DNA of 64,000 nt. Origin: an uncultured Myxococcaceae bacterium (GTDB taxonomy: Bacteria > Myxococcota_A > Polyangia > Polyangiales > Ga0077539). Where the stretch lies: contig CAMFHP010000011.1 in the NCBI GenBank assembly GCA_945952225.1, forward strand, positions 44,156 through 108,155, in the 5' to 3' direction. The notes beneath the pieces are model-generated. The model did no database searches, was not told the DNA's origin, and saw only the letters and a list, made by a program, of their open reading frames with translations. Below, piece by piece: positions 41,654 through 50,206 of the stretch (position 1 is the stretch's first letter; every line of letters begins with the position of its first letter). A program made the position numbers and the translations under genes.

Positions 41654-42479
41654 CCACACCATTGGGGTCGACGAAGAGCAGAGTGCCTGCGATGGCGTCC
41701 CTCACGATGGCGGCCGCATCGAACGCAACACGGAACTCGACATCCGGGGCCCGTCTCAACACCCACCTGAATTGAATGGAGCGGAGCTTCGCTCGCGCAT
41801 AACCAGGCGTCGAAATGTAGGCGTCTTCGAACAACCTGGAGTGCGAGGCGAGCTCGTCGACAGCAGTCGCCCCACGTTCTTCTCGGATCGCGTTCCAGAC
41901 GCGATTCAGGTCCAGTTCCGTCCCGTCGAGCATGTTCTCGATCTTGGTCAGCGGCCCGCTGAATTCGATCCTGCCTTTCCACTTCGCTTCATCCTCGGGG
42001 GAGAGATTCGCGGCGACCCATGGACGATCGAGCTCGAAGTCCATCCCCAACACATCGTAATGGCGAGGCTGCAACACGAAGTGGATCGCGCGAAGTCTGT
42101 CCCCGTAGTCCTCGTTGAGCGGTTCGCGGATGATTTTCAGTCCAATCCCGTGAGTCGTTGCGTAGTCGACGGCGCCCTTCTGATAGCCAACGGTCGTAAC
42201 GACCACGCCGCGAGCGCCGGGCATGTCATCGATGACGCCCTTCATCGTGAGCACGTCGGTTACCTCAACGGTTCCGCCATAGCGCTTGCAGTTGATGACG
42301 ACCCGGTGGAGCACCCCGCCGAGCCGGTACTCCCAATACACATCGACTTGATGTGAACGGGAGATCCCTTGGACCGGAATGTCGTGCTCGACCTTCACGG
42401 TCTCGAGCCCCTGAGCGCGCAACAGCGCCTCGACGACATCCCGCACGAATCGTTCGTACTTCACGCTTTCAGAACTCAT
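41610..42479 (-). CDS. Mrr-like PD-(D/E)xK endonuclease
   Basis: The minus-strand ATG at 42479 gives 289 aa. The N-terminus has VRDVVEALLRAQGLETV, SHQVDVYWEY (D46) and RVVINCKRYGGTVEVTDVLTMKGVIDDM (NxK at 63-65), then ARGVVVTTVGYQKGAVDYA. This is the Mrr/restriction endonuclease fold, with NxK replacing the usual QxK or ExK. The C-terminal half is not recognised and may detect the target. It is a candidate anti-phage (superinfection exclusion) gene carried by the prophage. Base composition is less GC-rich than its neighbours. Confidence 0.75.
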   Translation of the reverse strand: MSSESVKYERFVRDVVEALLRAQGLETVKVEHDIPVQGISRSHQVDVYWEYRLGGVLHRVVINCKRYGGTVEVTDVLTMKGVIDDMPGARGVVVTTVGYQKGAVDYATTHGIGLKIIREPLNEDYGDRLRAIHFVLQPRHYDVLGMDFELDRPWVAANLSPEDEAKWKGRIEFSGPLTKIENMLDGTELDLNRVWNAIREERGATAVDELASHSRLFEDAYISTPGYARAKLRSIQFRWVLRRAPDVEFRVAFDAAAIVRDAIAGTLLFVDPNGVVSGDVEQEFGRPRS

Positions 42480-42521
42480 GCGCGTGACGCTACTCGACCG
42501 TCGGCTGATTGAGAGCTCCCC

Positions 42522-43130
42522 ATGACCACCGTCGCCGTCCCTTCAGGCGCCACCGACGCCGACCGCTTCGCGCGCGCTCTCGCGACCTTGCGAGGGCCCG
42601 AGATCACGGCGGCCGACGGCTCCCTCGTCGCGGAGGACCTCCGCACGCTCGGGCAGCTCCTCGCCGACGCCCGCGCACGCACGATCGCCGCCGTCGACCA
42701 GGCACACCCCGGTCGCGCGACGGAGCTGCTCTCCGAGCTCGAAGACGAGTACGGGCTCCCGCCGGGCACCGGCCTCACGGTCGAGACGCGCCAGCGGCGT
42801 CTCCTCGCGAAGTACCGCGCTCGCAACGCGGGCGATCGCCTCAGCCTGCTCCGCACGATCCGCACGGTCGCAGCCGAAGCGCAGATCGTCTCCGTCGGAT
42901 CGGCCACGGTGCGCGGCACCAACCCGCGCGCGGTCTTCCGCTTCGTGGTGCTGCTCACCGAGGCGCACTGGAACGACACGGCGCTGCGCGCGACGCTCGA
43001 CGCGCTGCTCGCGCAGCAGACGACGTCGCACGTGCACTGGATCCACACCGTCGGCGACGGCCCTGACCTCGACCGATTCCGCTGCGACGACCCCGCGTCG
43101 CTCTGCGACCGCGACGTCCTCTCGATCTGA
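42522..43130 (+). CDS. Mu gp48-like baseplate/tail protein (DUF2313)
   Basis: The 202-aa product has DQAHPGRATELLSELEDEYGLPP, VETRQRRLLAKYRARNAGD, NPRAVFRFVVLL and THVHWIHTVGDGPDLDRF, fitting DUF2313 (gp48), which attaches fibres to the baseplate. It resumes the Mu order after the cargo island. ATG at 42522. Confidence 0.7.
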   Translation: MTTVAVPSGATDADRFARALATLRGPEITAADGSLVAEDLRTLGQLLADARARTIAAVDQAHPGRATELLSELEDEYGLPPGTGLTVETRQRRLLAKYRARNAGDRLSLLRTIRTVAAEAQIVSVGSATVRGTNPRAVFRFVVLLTEAHWNDTALRATLDALLAQQTTSHVHWIHTVGDGPDLDRFRCDDPASLCDRDVLSI

Positions 43131-43141
43131 CCAGGAGCACC

Positions 43142-43999
43142 ATGGACACCAGCTACACGCCGAGCGCGAAGCTCAGCGCGGCCGACCCCGCCATGCGCGA
43201 TGGTCCCGCGACGAACGCGCCCATCGAACGCGAGGCCCTCGACAACCGGCGCCACCTCCGCGGCGCGACGTGGGGTCTCTTCGAATGGAGCGGCGAGTTC
43301 CGCGTCGCAGGCGCTTCGAACACCGACTTCCACGTGTACGTGGGCGTCATCCTCGCGGTGACACTGCGGGACAGCGGCGGCGACTGGCGGCCGTACTTCA
43401 CCAGCACCGAGCAGGACCTGACGCTCGCGCACGTCGAAGGCGCCCCGGCGAGCCTCGCGAGCGACACGCACTACTACGCGTACGTCTACAGCGACGGCAC
43501 CACGACGCCGCGGTTCCAGCTCTCGACGAGCCCGCCGACCGAGGCGGGCGCCCCGACGCTCAACACTGGCTACAAGCGCGGGCAGACGGCGAACTACCGC
43601 TACATCGGCACCTTTCGCACCGATGGTTCAGGCGTGCCGCTGGCGTGCCGCGCGACGCGGGGGCGCTACACGTACCAGCAGCCCGCATCGCTCGCGACGA
43701 TCACGTCGAGCGGCGCCCAGAGCCTCGCCTCGCGCATCCCGCCCCACGCTCGCACCGCGCTGCTGCGCGCGACGGCCACGCGCTCGTCGACGACGGGCGA
43801 CCTCGTGGCCGTCGTGCGCGAGACCTCGGGCGGTGGCGTGAGCGAGCACGCATGGGGCGTGTCAATGTACGGCGCCGACGTGCTCACGTCGGTGTCGGGC
43901 TCCTTCGAGATCGTCCCCAACGCAGCGCGCGAGGTCTACGTGCAGTCGGGCGGGGCCGACAGCGCGGTGGTGCTGACCGTCGCGGGATTCACGGAGTGA
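43142..43999 (+). CDS. tail fibre / collar protein (285 aa)
   Basis: ATG at 43142. The sequence is beta-rich and Ser/Thr/Gly-rich (GATWGLFEWSGEFRVAG, TDFHVYVGVILAVTLRDSGGDW, HYYAYVYSDGTTTPRF, SGSFEIVPNAAREVYV). This is typical of receptor-binding fibre subunits after gp48. No chaperone or adhesin module is recognisable. Adsorption function is inferred from position and composition. Confidence 0.6.
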   Translation: MDTSYTPSAKLSAADPAMRDGPATNAPIEREALDNRRHLRGATWGLFEWSGEFRVAGASNTDFHVYVGVILAVTLRDSGGDWRPYFTSTEQDLTLAHVEGAPASLASDTHYYAYVYSDGTTTPRFQLSTSPPTEAGAPTLNTGYKRGQTANYRYIGTFRTDGSGVPLACRATRGRYTYQQPASLATITSSGAQSLASRIPPHARTALLRATATRSSTTGDLVAVVRETSGGGVSEHAWGVSMYGADVLTSVSGSFEIVPNAAREVYVQSGGADSAVVLTVAGFTE

Positions 44000-44003
44000 C
44001 TCG

Positions 44004-45116
44004 ATGAGGCGCAACACCACCTTCTCGCGCGGCAGCGCGATCCCCGCAGCCACGCTCAACGCTGTGCAGGACGAGCAGTGCGGGCTCATCCGGGCCAGCG
44101 TCGCGAACGGAGCCCCCGCGCTCGTCGGCGCCGACGGGCGGCATTGGTGCACGCCCGACGTCGGCGTCGCCAACGGCACGGTCGCGGTCATCGACACGAC
44201 GGCGGGCCTCGACTGGCGCGCACGCCTCGTGTGGGGCTCGTGGGCACGCCTCGAAACCGCCGCACAGCGCCTGCAGGGCGCGGATGCGTGGCAGGGCAAC
44301 GACCCTGCGCGCCCCATCACCCGACGCCCGTTCCACGGCCGCACGGGCACCGGTGCGAAGGGCGCCGCAGATGCCACCGTCGCCGACGGAACGGCGCCCG
44401 TCGTTGCGTCCGGTTCATTCGCCGTCGTCGTCGACGAGCTCGCGTCGACGTCGCAGCGCGTGTGGCTCTACGCCCGCGCGAGCGACGGCGCGCTCTGCCT
44501 CTACAACGCGAGCGGGGGCACGCTGCATGGCGAGCTGCTCGTGCACGGCGCAGGTGCTGCACCGACGCCGGGATCTCCTCCGCCGTCGCTCATCCCGACG
44601 CTCACCGACGTTCTCTGGCTTGCGCCGGGGACTGCCGCTGCGCGACCGGCAGATCCCGCGGGCCCTGCGCTCTACTACGCGACGGACACGGCCGTGTGGT
44701 CGGTGTGGGATGGCGCTGTGTGGCGTCCGCTGGGTGGTGGCGGTGGAGGCGCGGCGACGTCGACGCTCGTGCCGCTCTGCACCTTCGCGACGGTCGACGG
44801 GCCGCTCACGGTGGTGGGCCGCGGACGCTTCGATCCCGCGGAGCACGCGGTCACGGGTCGCACGACGCAGCTCACCTTCGACGCGGTGGGCGACGTCTCA
44901 CGGGTCGGCGTGCTCGCGAGCGTGGTGCTGCGCAACCGCACCGACGGAACGACCGTGGCGACGCTGACCTTCAGCGAGACGGACGCGACGGCGAAGCGAG
45001 CGGTGGTTCCGCTGCCCGCGGGCCCGAAGGTCTACGAGGTCTACGCGCAGCACGACGGCGCGCCGACGGACTACCTCACGCTCGGAGGCGTGGGCCTCCG
45101 CATCACCTGGAGCTGA
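44004..45116 (+). CDS. tail fibre-associated protein (370 aa)
   Basis: ATG at 44004. It begins MRRNTTFSRGSAIPAATLNAVQDEQCG, a start often seen in short tail proteins, then TRRPFHGRTGTGAK. A Gly-rich hinge (RPLGGGGGGAAT) separates a C-terminal beta domain (TFATVDGPLTVVGRGRFDPA, RITWS). It probably belongs to the fibre or baseplate periphery. Confidence 0.55.
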   Translation: MRRNTTFSRGSAIPAATLNAVQDEQCGLIRASVANGAPALVGADGRHWCTPDVGVANGTVAVIDTTAGLDWRARLVWGSWARLETAAQRLQGADAWQGNDPARPITRRPFHGRTGTGAKGAADATVADGTAPVVASGSFAVVVDELASTSQRVWLYARASDGALCLYNASGGTLHGELLVHGAGAAPTPGSPPPSLIPTLTDVLWLAPGTAAARPADPAGPALYYATDTAVWSVWDGAVWRPLGGGGGGAATSTLVPLCTFATVDGPLTVVGRGRFDPAEHAVTGRTTQLTFDAVGDVSRVGVLASVVLRNRTDGTTVATLTFSETDATAKRAVVPLPAGPKVYEVYAQHDGAPTDYLTLGGVGLRITWS

Positions 45117-45124
45117 TCCCCCAC

Positions 45125-46009
45125 ATGGCCCATCGCATCTACCGGGACACGCTCTGCGCCGACGGCGCGGATGCGTCCTTCGAACTCCTCACGCGGCTCC
45201 TCGCGCACGGCTGGAACGCCGTCGCGTGGGGCTCGGGCGCGGGCGGCGCGCGCTTCGCGGCTGCCTCTCCCGCGAGCGCCGCGGACCTGCGCGCGGGCCC
45301 CAACGCCTGGTGGATGGTGCAGCACGCATCGACGGGCGTGCGCCTCTCGCTGCGCCTCGCGGGCACGCTCTACGCGTGGCACCTGCGCTACACCGAGGCG
45401 ACAATGGCACTCGCGCTCGGCGATGCGGAGACGCCGGACAGCGACCCCACGTACACGCGCAACCTCTTCGGTCCGACGCAGGCCTACCCGACGAGCGGCA
45501 CCACGGCGACGCGCACGCACACCGTGGTCGACGACGCCTCGCCGGGCTTCGTGATGCTCACGCGCCGCTCGCCCTACGTGGGCGGGTCGTGCTGCGCGCT
45601 CGTGTACTTCGAACGGGTCACGCCGGTGACGTGGGCGGCGAACCCGCAGCCCTACGTGGGCGGCGGTGGCTTCGACGATTCGAACAATGCGAGCGTCGTG
45701 GTGGTGAGCCCCTTCGGGAGCACCTGGGGCTGGGTGCGTCGCGGGCTCAGCGGCGAGGCCTGGGTGCCGTGGGCGCTGGAGAACCCCGGCAACGTCGCGG
45801 GCACCGGCGTGCTCGATCCGTCCGGCGAGGACCTCGAGGTCGACGCACGTTGGGTCCGCACCGACTACCTGCTCGGCGCGTCGCGGCTGTTCCGGTTGCT
45901 CCAGCCGTACCGCGGTCCGACGACGGGGCTCGACTCGGGCGGCACGCTCACCCGCGCGGCCTTCGGGCACATCACCGTGCCCAACGACGGCCTCGCGCTC
46001 GGGAGCTGA
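45125..46009 (+). CDS. tail fibre tip-like protein (294 aa)
   Basis: ATG at 45125. Aromatic, Gly-rich beta sequence (WNAVAWGSGAGGARFAA, GSCCALVYFERVTPV, VSPFGSTWGWVRRGL) suggests a receptor-binding tip. A terminal segment reads GHITVPNDGLALGS. It follows the fibre genes and shares their composition. No carbohydrate-binding family is recognised. Confidence 0.5.
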   Translation: MAHRIYRDTLCADGADASFELLTRLLAHGWNAVAWGSGAGGARFAAASPASAADLRAGPNAWWMVQHASTGVRLSLRLAGTLYAWHLRYTEATMALALGDAETPDSDPTYTRNLFGPTQAYPTSGTTATRTHTVVDDASPGFVMLTRRSPYVGGSCCALVYFERVTPVTWAANPQPYVGGGGFDDSNNASVVVVSPFGSTWGWVRRGLSGEAWVPWALENPGNVAGTGVLDPSGEDLEVDARWVRTDYLLGASRLFRLLQPYRGPTTGLDSGGTLTRAAFGHITVPNDGLALGS

Positions 46010-46011
46010 CC

Positions 46012-46203
46012 GTGGCCCTTCTCCTCTCGGCGCCTGCGGTCTCCCGCACGCGCACCCACGCCGTGATTCGCACCACGGTGGCGCTCACCAACGCGCCGAT
46101 CACGACCTTCTTCTTCCGCCGCGTCGACGGCTCGCGGGGGAGCGCCACGTCGCTCGCCGCGATCCCCAGCGATGCGGTCATCGAACGCCGTCGCGTCGGC
46201 TGA
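46012..46203 (+). CDS. small tail-region protein (63 aa)
   Basis: GTG at 46012, two bases after the previous stop. The product is basic with ITTFFFRRVDGSRGS and no membrane helix. It lies between fibre and lysis genes. Function unknown; it could be a tail fibre assembly factor. Confidence 0.4.
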   Translation: MALLLSAPAVSRTRTHAVIRTTVALTNAPITTFFFRRVDGSRGSATSLAAIPSDAVIERRRVG

Positions 46204-46241
46204 CCGACGGCGATCTTCAATCCCCAGCAGTGAGGTCTTCC

Positions 46242-46739
46242 TTGAACGAGCAGTCGCAGACCGCGCTCGATCCCGAGCGCACGCCTTCCACCCCTGACGC
46301 GCGCGCGTCGATGATCCCGCCGCCGATCACGCCGCGTGTTGCGACGCCGCCCGGCGTCGAGGCCGCGCGCATCCCCGGCGAACTCCGCCCCTCGCAGCGC
46401 CCCGTGGTGCCTGCCTCCGTGCAGGTGCTCGACCGCCTCGGCGACATCGTGGGTGTCATCGCGCTCGCGTGGCTGTGCCACGACGGCAAGATCGACGGCG
46501 TCGCGGCCACCGTCGCCATCGGCGCGATCCTCGGTGTGGGCACCGGCCTTCGCCACGTCGGTCAGCGCGTCACCGGAGCAGCGGCCGCCGGCCTCGGTGT
46601 CGTCGGGCTCGGACTGCTCTATGCGGGCCCCGTCGTCGACGCGCTCGCACCCATCGCCGAGCGCATCCGGGGCCTGACGCTCCTCGCGCTCGCAGTGCTC
46701 GCACCCCTCGCGCTCGTGCTGCCGTTCCTCGCCCGCTGA
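46242..46739 (+). CDS. holin-like membrane protein (candidate)
   Basis: TTG at 46242 lies 6 bases after GTGAGG; a GTG at 46230 is the alternative. After a Pro-rich N-terminal 65 residues, three hydrophobic segments follow (GVIALAWLCHDGK..GVAATVAIGAIL, AAGLGVVGLGLLYAG, LTLLALAVLAPLALVLPFL). Position before peptidase and endolysin genes suggests a holin. The family is not recognised. Confidence 0.45.
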   Translation: MNEQSQTALDPERTPSTPDARASMIPPPITPRVATPPGVEAARIPGELRPSQRPVVPASVQVLDRLGDIVGVIALAWLCHDGKIDGVAATVAIGAILGVGTGLRHVGQRVTGAAAAGLGVVGLGLLYAGPVVDALAPIAERIRGLTLLALAVLAPLALVLPFLAR

Positions 46740-46822
46740 TCCGACGCGCGCCGCGGCGCACGCTGCGTCGCGCGCGTCCCTCTCCTCGACCTTCGTTTCC
46801 TTCACCCGACTTGAGGCCCTTC

Positions 46823-47449
46823 ATGCAGACGACCCTTTCGGGACGTGCGCCGTCGCGCGCGCCCATCCTCATGCTGCTCGCGTTCGCGCTGATCCCCTTC
46901 GTCGCCCTCGGCGCGCACGGGTGCCGCCCGCAACCTGCGCCGCCGCCTTCGACGCCCACCGTCGTCTCGTCGTGGACCGACACGGCGCGCGAGGTCACCA
47001 GCGCCCTGCGGTGGGCCGTGCCCGCCGCGCGCCTCCTGCTTACGCAGCTCCTCCCCGACGCCACCGCGGGCGTCGTCGGCCGCGTGCTCGACGTGTTGGC
47101 CGATGCCTCGCAGCGCCTCGACACCGCGCTCTCGGTCTACGAGACGCGCGGCGGTGACGCGTGCGCGGTCTACGCAGCGAGCGGCGCCGTGCGCACCGCG
47201 CTGCTCGACCTCGCCGACGCCCTCGTCGACCACGGCGTCGCCCTCGGCGTGCCCCTCGGGAGGATCCTCGACGGCGCCAGCGCGCTCGTCGACAACCTGG
47301 TCCCGCGGTGTGCCGTGTCGCAGTCGTGGGCGAGCGCGGGCGACCACACGAACCTCACGCTGCGGAGCATCGACGCCCGTGCGCGGGCCCGCGGCGTCGT
47401 CCTGCGGCGCGACCTCGACGCGATCCGTCCCCCGGAGGCCTCGCGGTGA
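46823..47449 (+). CDS. exported protein in lysis cassette (208 aa)
   Basis: ATG at 46823 after TTGAGG. Residues about 15-30 (ILMLLAFALIPFVALG) are a signal or anchor helix, followed by C34 in AHGC, a poor lipobox. The mature part is helical (WAVPAARLLLTQLLP, LLDLADALVDHGVALGVPLG). It could be a spanin-like component, but no Pro-rich spanin body is evident. Its stop overlaps the peptidase GTG. Confidence 0.5.
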   Translation: MQTTLSGRAPSRAPILMLLAFALIPFVALGAHGCRPQPAPPPSTPTVVSSWTDTAREVTSALRWAVPAARLLLTQLLPDATAGVVGRVLDVLADASQRLDTALSVYETRGGDACAVYAASGAVRTALLDLADALVDHGVALGVPLGRILDGASALVDNLVPRCAVSQSWASAGDHTNLTLRSIDARARARGVVLRRDLDAIRPPEASR

Positions 47450-48171
47450 GGGCGGGCGGCTGGATCGATCCGGGCACCTTCGGGCGCCCACACGAGGGCC
47501 TGCGCCACGCCGCTGCGCCGCCCATCACGGGTGAGCTCCAACTCGGTGCCGTGCCCGATCGCGTGCTCGACCAGGGCCGCGTGGGCTGCTGCACCGCGAC
47601 CTCGACGGGCCTCGCGGTGGCGACGCTCGCGGCGCTTGCGGGCTACGTCCCCGAACTCCCCGACCGCGTGGCGAGCTACGCGCGCGGTCGCATGGCGCTC
47701 GGGCGTCTCGCCGAGGACTCCGGCGCGTCGATCGCCGACGTGATCGCGGGCCTGCGCCGCGGCTGGCTGCCCGAGCGCGAGGAACTCCTCACGTGGGGCC
47801 CGGCGTGGACAGCGCCGCCGCCCGAGCTGCCCGCCGATGCGCCGCGGCTCGTGAACGCGGAGCCGCTCGACTACGACCCCGCGACGATCGCATGGGAACT
47901 CTCGCTCGGGTGCCCCGTGGTCGTCGGGCTGCGCATCACCAGCGCGTGGGACGACGGCCCCGAGACGCTCCCCGAACCCGCGGGCGACTCGGTGGGCGGT
48001 CACGCGGTGGTGCTCATCGGGTACTGCGCGTCGCGCCGCGCGTGGCGCATGCGGAACTCGTGGGGTGAGGGGTGGGGCGACGTCGGCGAGGCGTGGCTCC
48101 CGTGGTCGTGGATTCGGCCGCCATGGTGCGGTGAGGTGTGGTCGCTGCGCGCGATTCGGAGGGCATCGTGA
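47446..48171 (+). CDS. papain-like (C1A) cysteine peptidase
   Basis: GTG at 47446 gives 241 aa. LDQGRVGCCTATS aligns with the QGxxxxC active site of papain, with Q43 and C49 (Ser-to-Cys and Trp-to-Thr neighbours). VGGHAVVLIGY (H186) and MRNSWGEGWGDVGEAWLP (N204) complete the triad. The gene overlaps the preceding exported protein and the following endolysin candidate, so it belongs to the lysis cassette or is a virion protein. It has no signal peptide or propeptide. Peptidases of this class are unusual in phage lysis loci. Confidence 0.85.
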   Translation: MRAGGWIDPGTFGRPHEGLRHAAAPPITGELQLGAVPDRVLDQGRVGCCTATSTGLAVATLAALAGYVPELPDRVASYARGRMALGRLAEDSGASIADVIAGLRRGWLPEREELLTWGPAWTAPPPELPADAPRLVNAEPLDYDPATIAWELSLGCPVVVGLRITSAWDDGPETLPEPAGDSVGGHAVVLIGYCASRRAWRMRNSWGEGWGDVGEAWLPWSWIRPPWCGEVWSLRAIRRAS

Positions 48172-49121
48172 GCGGCACGACGACCTCTCCCTCGCGGCGG
48201 CCCTTCGTCGGCCCCTGCGTGGTGCTCTACGACGGCACGAACGTAGCCGACGCATGGCGTCGAGCGCGTGACCTCGTCCTCGATGTGCGTCCCCCATCGG
48301 TGGAGGTGCATGCGTGGTGGCACACGCGAGCTTCGTCCGTCGTCGATGCCCTCCGTCGCGAGCTGTCGACTTCAGCGGTGGGACTCGGCCCCGGCCTCGA
48401 CCCGATCGCTTCGCGGTGGCGTGAGCACCGCAACGGCGACAGCGCCGTCGCCGAGGTGGTCGCGCTCACTCGCGCCGCCCAGGCGGCGGCCCTCGATGCG
48501 ATCGTGTTCGACCCCGAAGCCGCATGGAAAGGCGCCGACCCCACCGAACGCGTCGCGCTGAACGCCATCGCGGCCGAGGCGGTGTCGGAGAGCGCGAAGG
48601 TCGCGTTGGGGATGCCTCTGTGGGTGACGACCTACGACGGCCCGGCGCGGGTGAACGACTGGGGCGGCCACGGAGACTTCGCGTGGGGCGGCTGGCTGCG
48701 CCCGGGCCTCACGGGCTACGTCGCGCAGGTCTACTACCCCGGCGCACTCGGGCTGCGCACGCGGGCCCGCTACGCCGCGGAGAGCTTCGACGCGGCGGTG
48801 CGGCGCGGGCTCATCGCGCCGGGCGTGGCGCGGCGCATCGAGCTCCAGCTCCATGACGTTCCCGCGGTGGACCTCGTGGCGACGGCGCTCGACAGCCTGC
48901 GCGGGCCCGACGACCTGGTGCTGCTCTGGGCCGCGGGCACCGTTGCCCGCTGTGACGCAGAGGGTGTCACTGCGCTCCGTGTGCTCTGCGCCGTGTGGCG
49001 TGCTGGGCTCTGGGGCGCCGACGCGGTGCGCGCGCTCCAGCGCCTGCTCGGCGTGAGGGTGGATGGCGACTACGGGCGCATCACGCACGACGCTGCCGTG
49101 CGCTGGTCCGTCGGGCGCTGA
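48168..49121 (+). CDS. endolysin-like protein with peptidoglycan-binding end
   Basis: GTG at 48168 overlaps the peptidase stop and gives 317 aa. The body looks like a TIM-barrel hydrolase: VGPCVVLYDGTN, VEVHAWWHT, AIVFDPEAAWKG (D and E as in GH25-like enzymes), LWVTTYDG and GYVAQVYYPGA. The last about 30 residues (AVRALQRLLGVRVDGDYGRITHDAAVRW) are a PG_binding_1 domain. It is the last phage gene. Glycosidase activity is inferred. Confidence 0.6.
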   Translation: MSGTTTSPSRRPFVGPCVVLYDGTNVADAWRRARDLVLDVRPPSVEVHAWWHTRASSVVDALRRELSTSAVGLGPGLDPIASRWREHRNGDSAVAEVVALTRAAQAAALDAIVFDPEAAWKGADPTERVALNAIAAEAVSESAKVALGMPLWVTTYDGPARVNDWGGHGDFAWGGWLRPGLTGYVAQVYYPGALGLRTRARYAAESFDAAVRRGLIAPGVARRIELQLHDVPAVDLVATALDSLRGPDDLVLLWAAGTVARCDAEGVTALRVLCAVWRAGLWGADAVRALQRLLGVRVDGDYGRITHDAAVRWSVGR

Positions 49122-49290
49122 CACTGCGCCTGTGGGCGCTCCTTCCAGAGGCTGTGCACCCGCGTCTGCGGGCTCTGCGCGGCCGACGCCTGCCCCGGCC
49201 GGGGTGGGCGACGATCTCCCCGTGCGGTCATCGTGACATCGTATTGTCGGTGCTACTCCCGCGGCGACTCGCATGATCGGCCCGATGCCC

Positions 49291-49308
49291 GTGCAGAAGC
49301 TTCTGCAC
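49291..49308. repeat. perfect 18-base palindrome after the last phage gene
   Basis: GTGCAGAAGCTTCTGCAC is fully self-complementary and lies 170 bases after the endolysin stop. It could be a regulator site, a terminator core or part of an attachment site. No second copy was noticed in the window. Confidence 0.5.
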
Positions 49309-49645
49309 GACATGTGGGAGCAGGCGGGGTCCCGTTGCCCCCTACGTAAACGCTTCCATCCCGTTCGCCGCGGGCGCGTTTGCTACCTCCAGTGATCGCC
49401 GCCTCTACGCGCACAATGCACTGACTGCGGCTGGTAGGCGCAGACATGCTAGTCGACGCACACCTTCACGCTCCTGCCCGCGAGCGTAGGGAGACGTTGG
49501 GGCTTGGCAGCAAGCCTTCGTGACGGTGAGACTGAACGAAAGACACTGTATTCGTCTTCCGTTCCGACTTCCTCAACTATTACATCTGCCGTTTCGCAGA
49601 TCCTTGACGCTGGCGAGCGCGGGTAGTACACGACGCTCCAGCAGA

Positions 49646-49729
49646 CTCCCAACCGGGAGATCGACCTGGCAGCTGCAACAGTTGTGGCGAGCCTACCCCT
49701 GTATCCCCCGAGATATCGGGGACACGACT
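49646..49729 (+). other. possible degenerate CRISPR repeat pair upstream of cas3
   Basis: CTCCC (49646-49650), AACC, GGGAG (49655-49659) then ATCGACCT form a hairpin with an 8-base tail. It shares GGAGATCGACC with the 3' end of the array repeat; the repeat tail is ATCGACCC. After 33 bases (49668-49700) a second hairpin follows, CCCCGA-GATA-TCGGGG plus ACACGACT (to 49729). Repeat length and spacing imitate one repeat-spacer-repeat unit. The second copy is poor (about 15 of 29 matches), so this is tentative. Confidence 0.3.
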
Positions 49730-50104
49730 AGCCACGTCTTCTGCACGTGCCGTGGCGAAGTCGTCGGCGTCTCGATCCTCCCCCCGCGGCCTACGAAACT
49801 TAGGTGGGCGGATCGAGACGCGCTTCATCCACACAGCGAGTCCAGTCGTGGCGTGCGGGCCATGAGACTGGAGGTTGGTGCCGTATGGCCGACGAACGAA
49901 GTGATGTTACTCCCTCGATCACCAAGAATCCACCTCCAGCAACGCGTGACGGAGGACACGACCTGCTGCGTCGCACGTACGCGATTCTGCGCGTTCTCGC
50001 GTTGGCAAAGCTCCTCGCCGCCCCGCTGCCGCCCACCCAAGAGGCACAGCACGTCGAGTTGCCTCGAGCACTGACCCTGCTGATGCTGTAGCGCAGTGGA
50101 TTCG

Positions 50105-50140
50105 GAGGCGCTGTCGGTGCGGGGGCACCGACAGCGCCTC
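50105..50140. terminator. 16-bp perfect hairpin before cas3
   Basis: GAGGCGCTGTCGGTGC (50105-50120) and GCACCGACAGCGCCTC (50125-50140) are perfectly complementary around GGGG. No T-run follows, so it is not a standard intrinsic terminator, though many high-GC bacteria lack one. It could insulate the cas operon from upstream transcription or bind a regulator. Confidence 0.45.
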
Positions 50141-50177
50141 GACCTCGGGAGAGGCCGACATTCTCCTCGCAGACATT

Positions 50178-50206
50178 TTGGACGCGGCGATCTGCTCGCG
50201 TACGGT
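50178..50206 (+). promoter_or_regulatory. possible cas operon promoter
   Basis: TTGGAC (50178-50183), 17-base spacer and TACGGT (50201-50206) precede the cas3 ATG by 7 bases, which would make the transcript nearly leaderless, like the early phage promoter at 8382. The match to consensus is weak. Confidence 0.3.

Noticed and set aside
1..49121. Mu-type transposable phage
   Set aside because: Virion genes are Mu-like, but no MuA/MuB transposase is seen; replication genes are initiator, loader and RuvC, and iterons are present. The left end is outside the window, so this is not absolute.
49520..50091. Possible small genes between prophage and cas3 (for example 49520-50074 and 49804-50091)
   Set aside because: No conserved motif, no ribosome site, atypical composition, and they overlap the hairpins.
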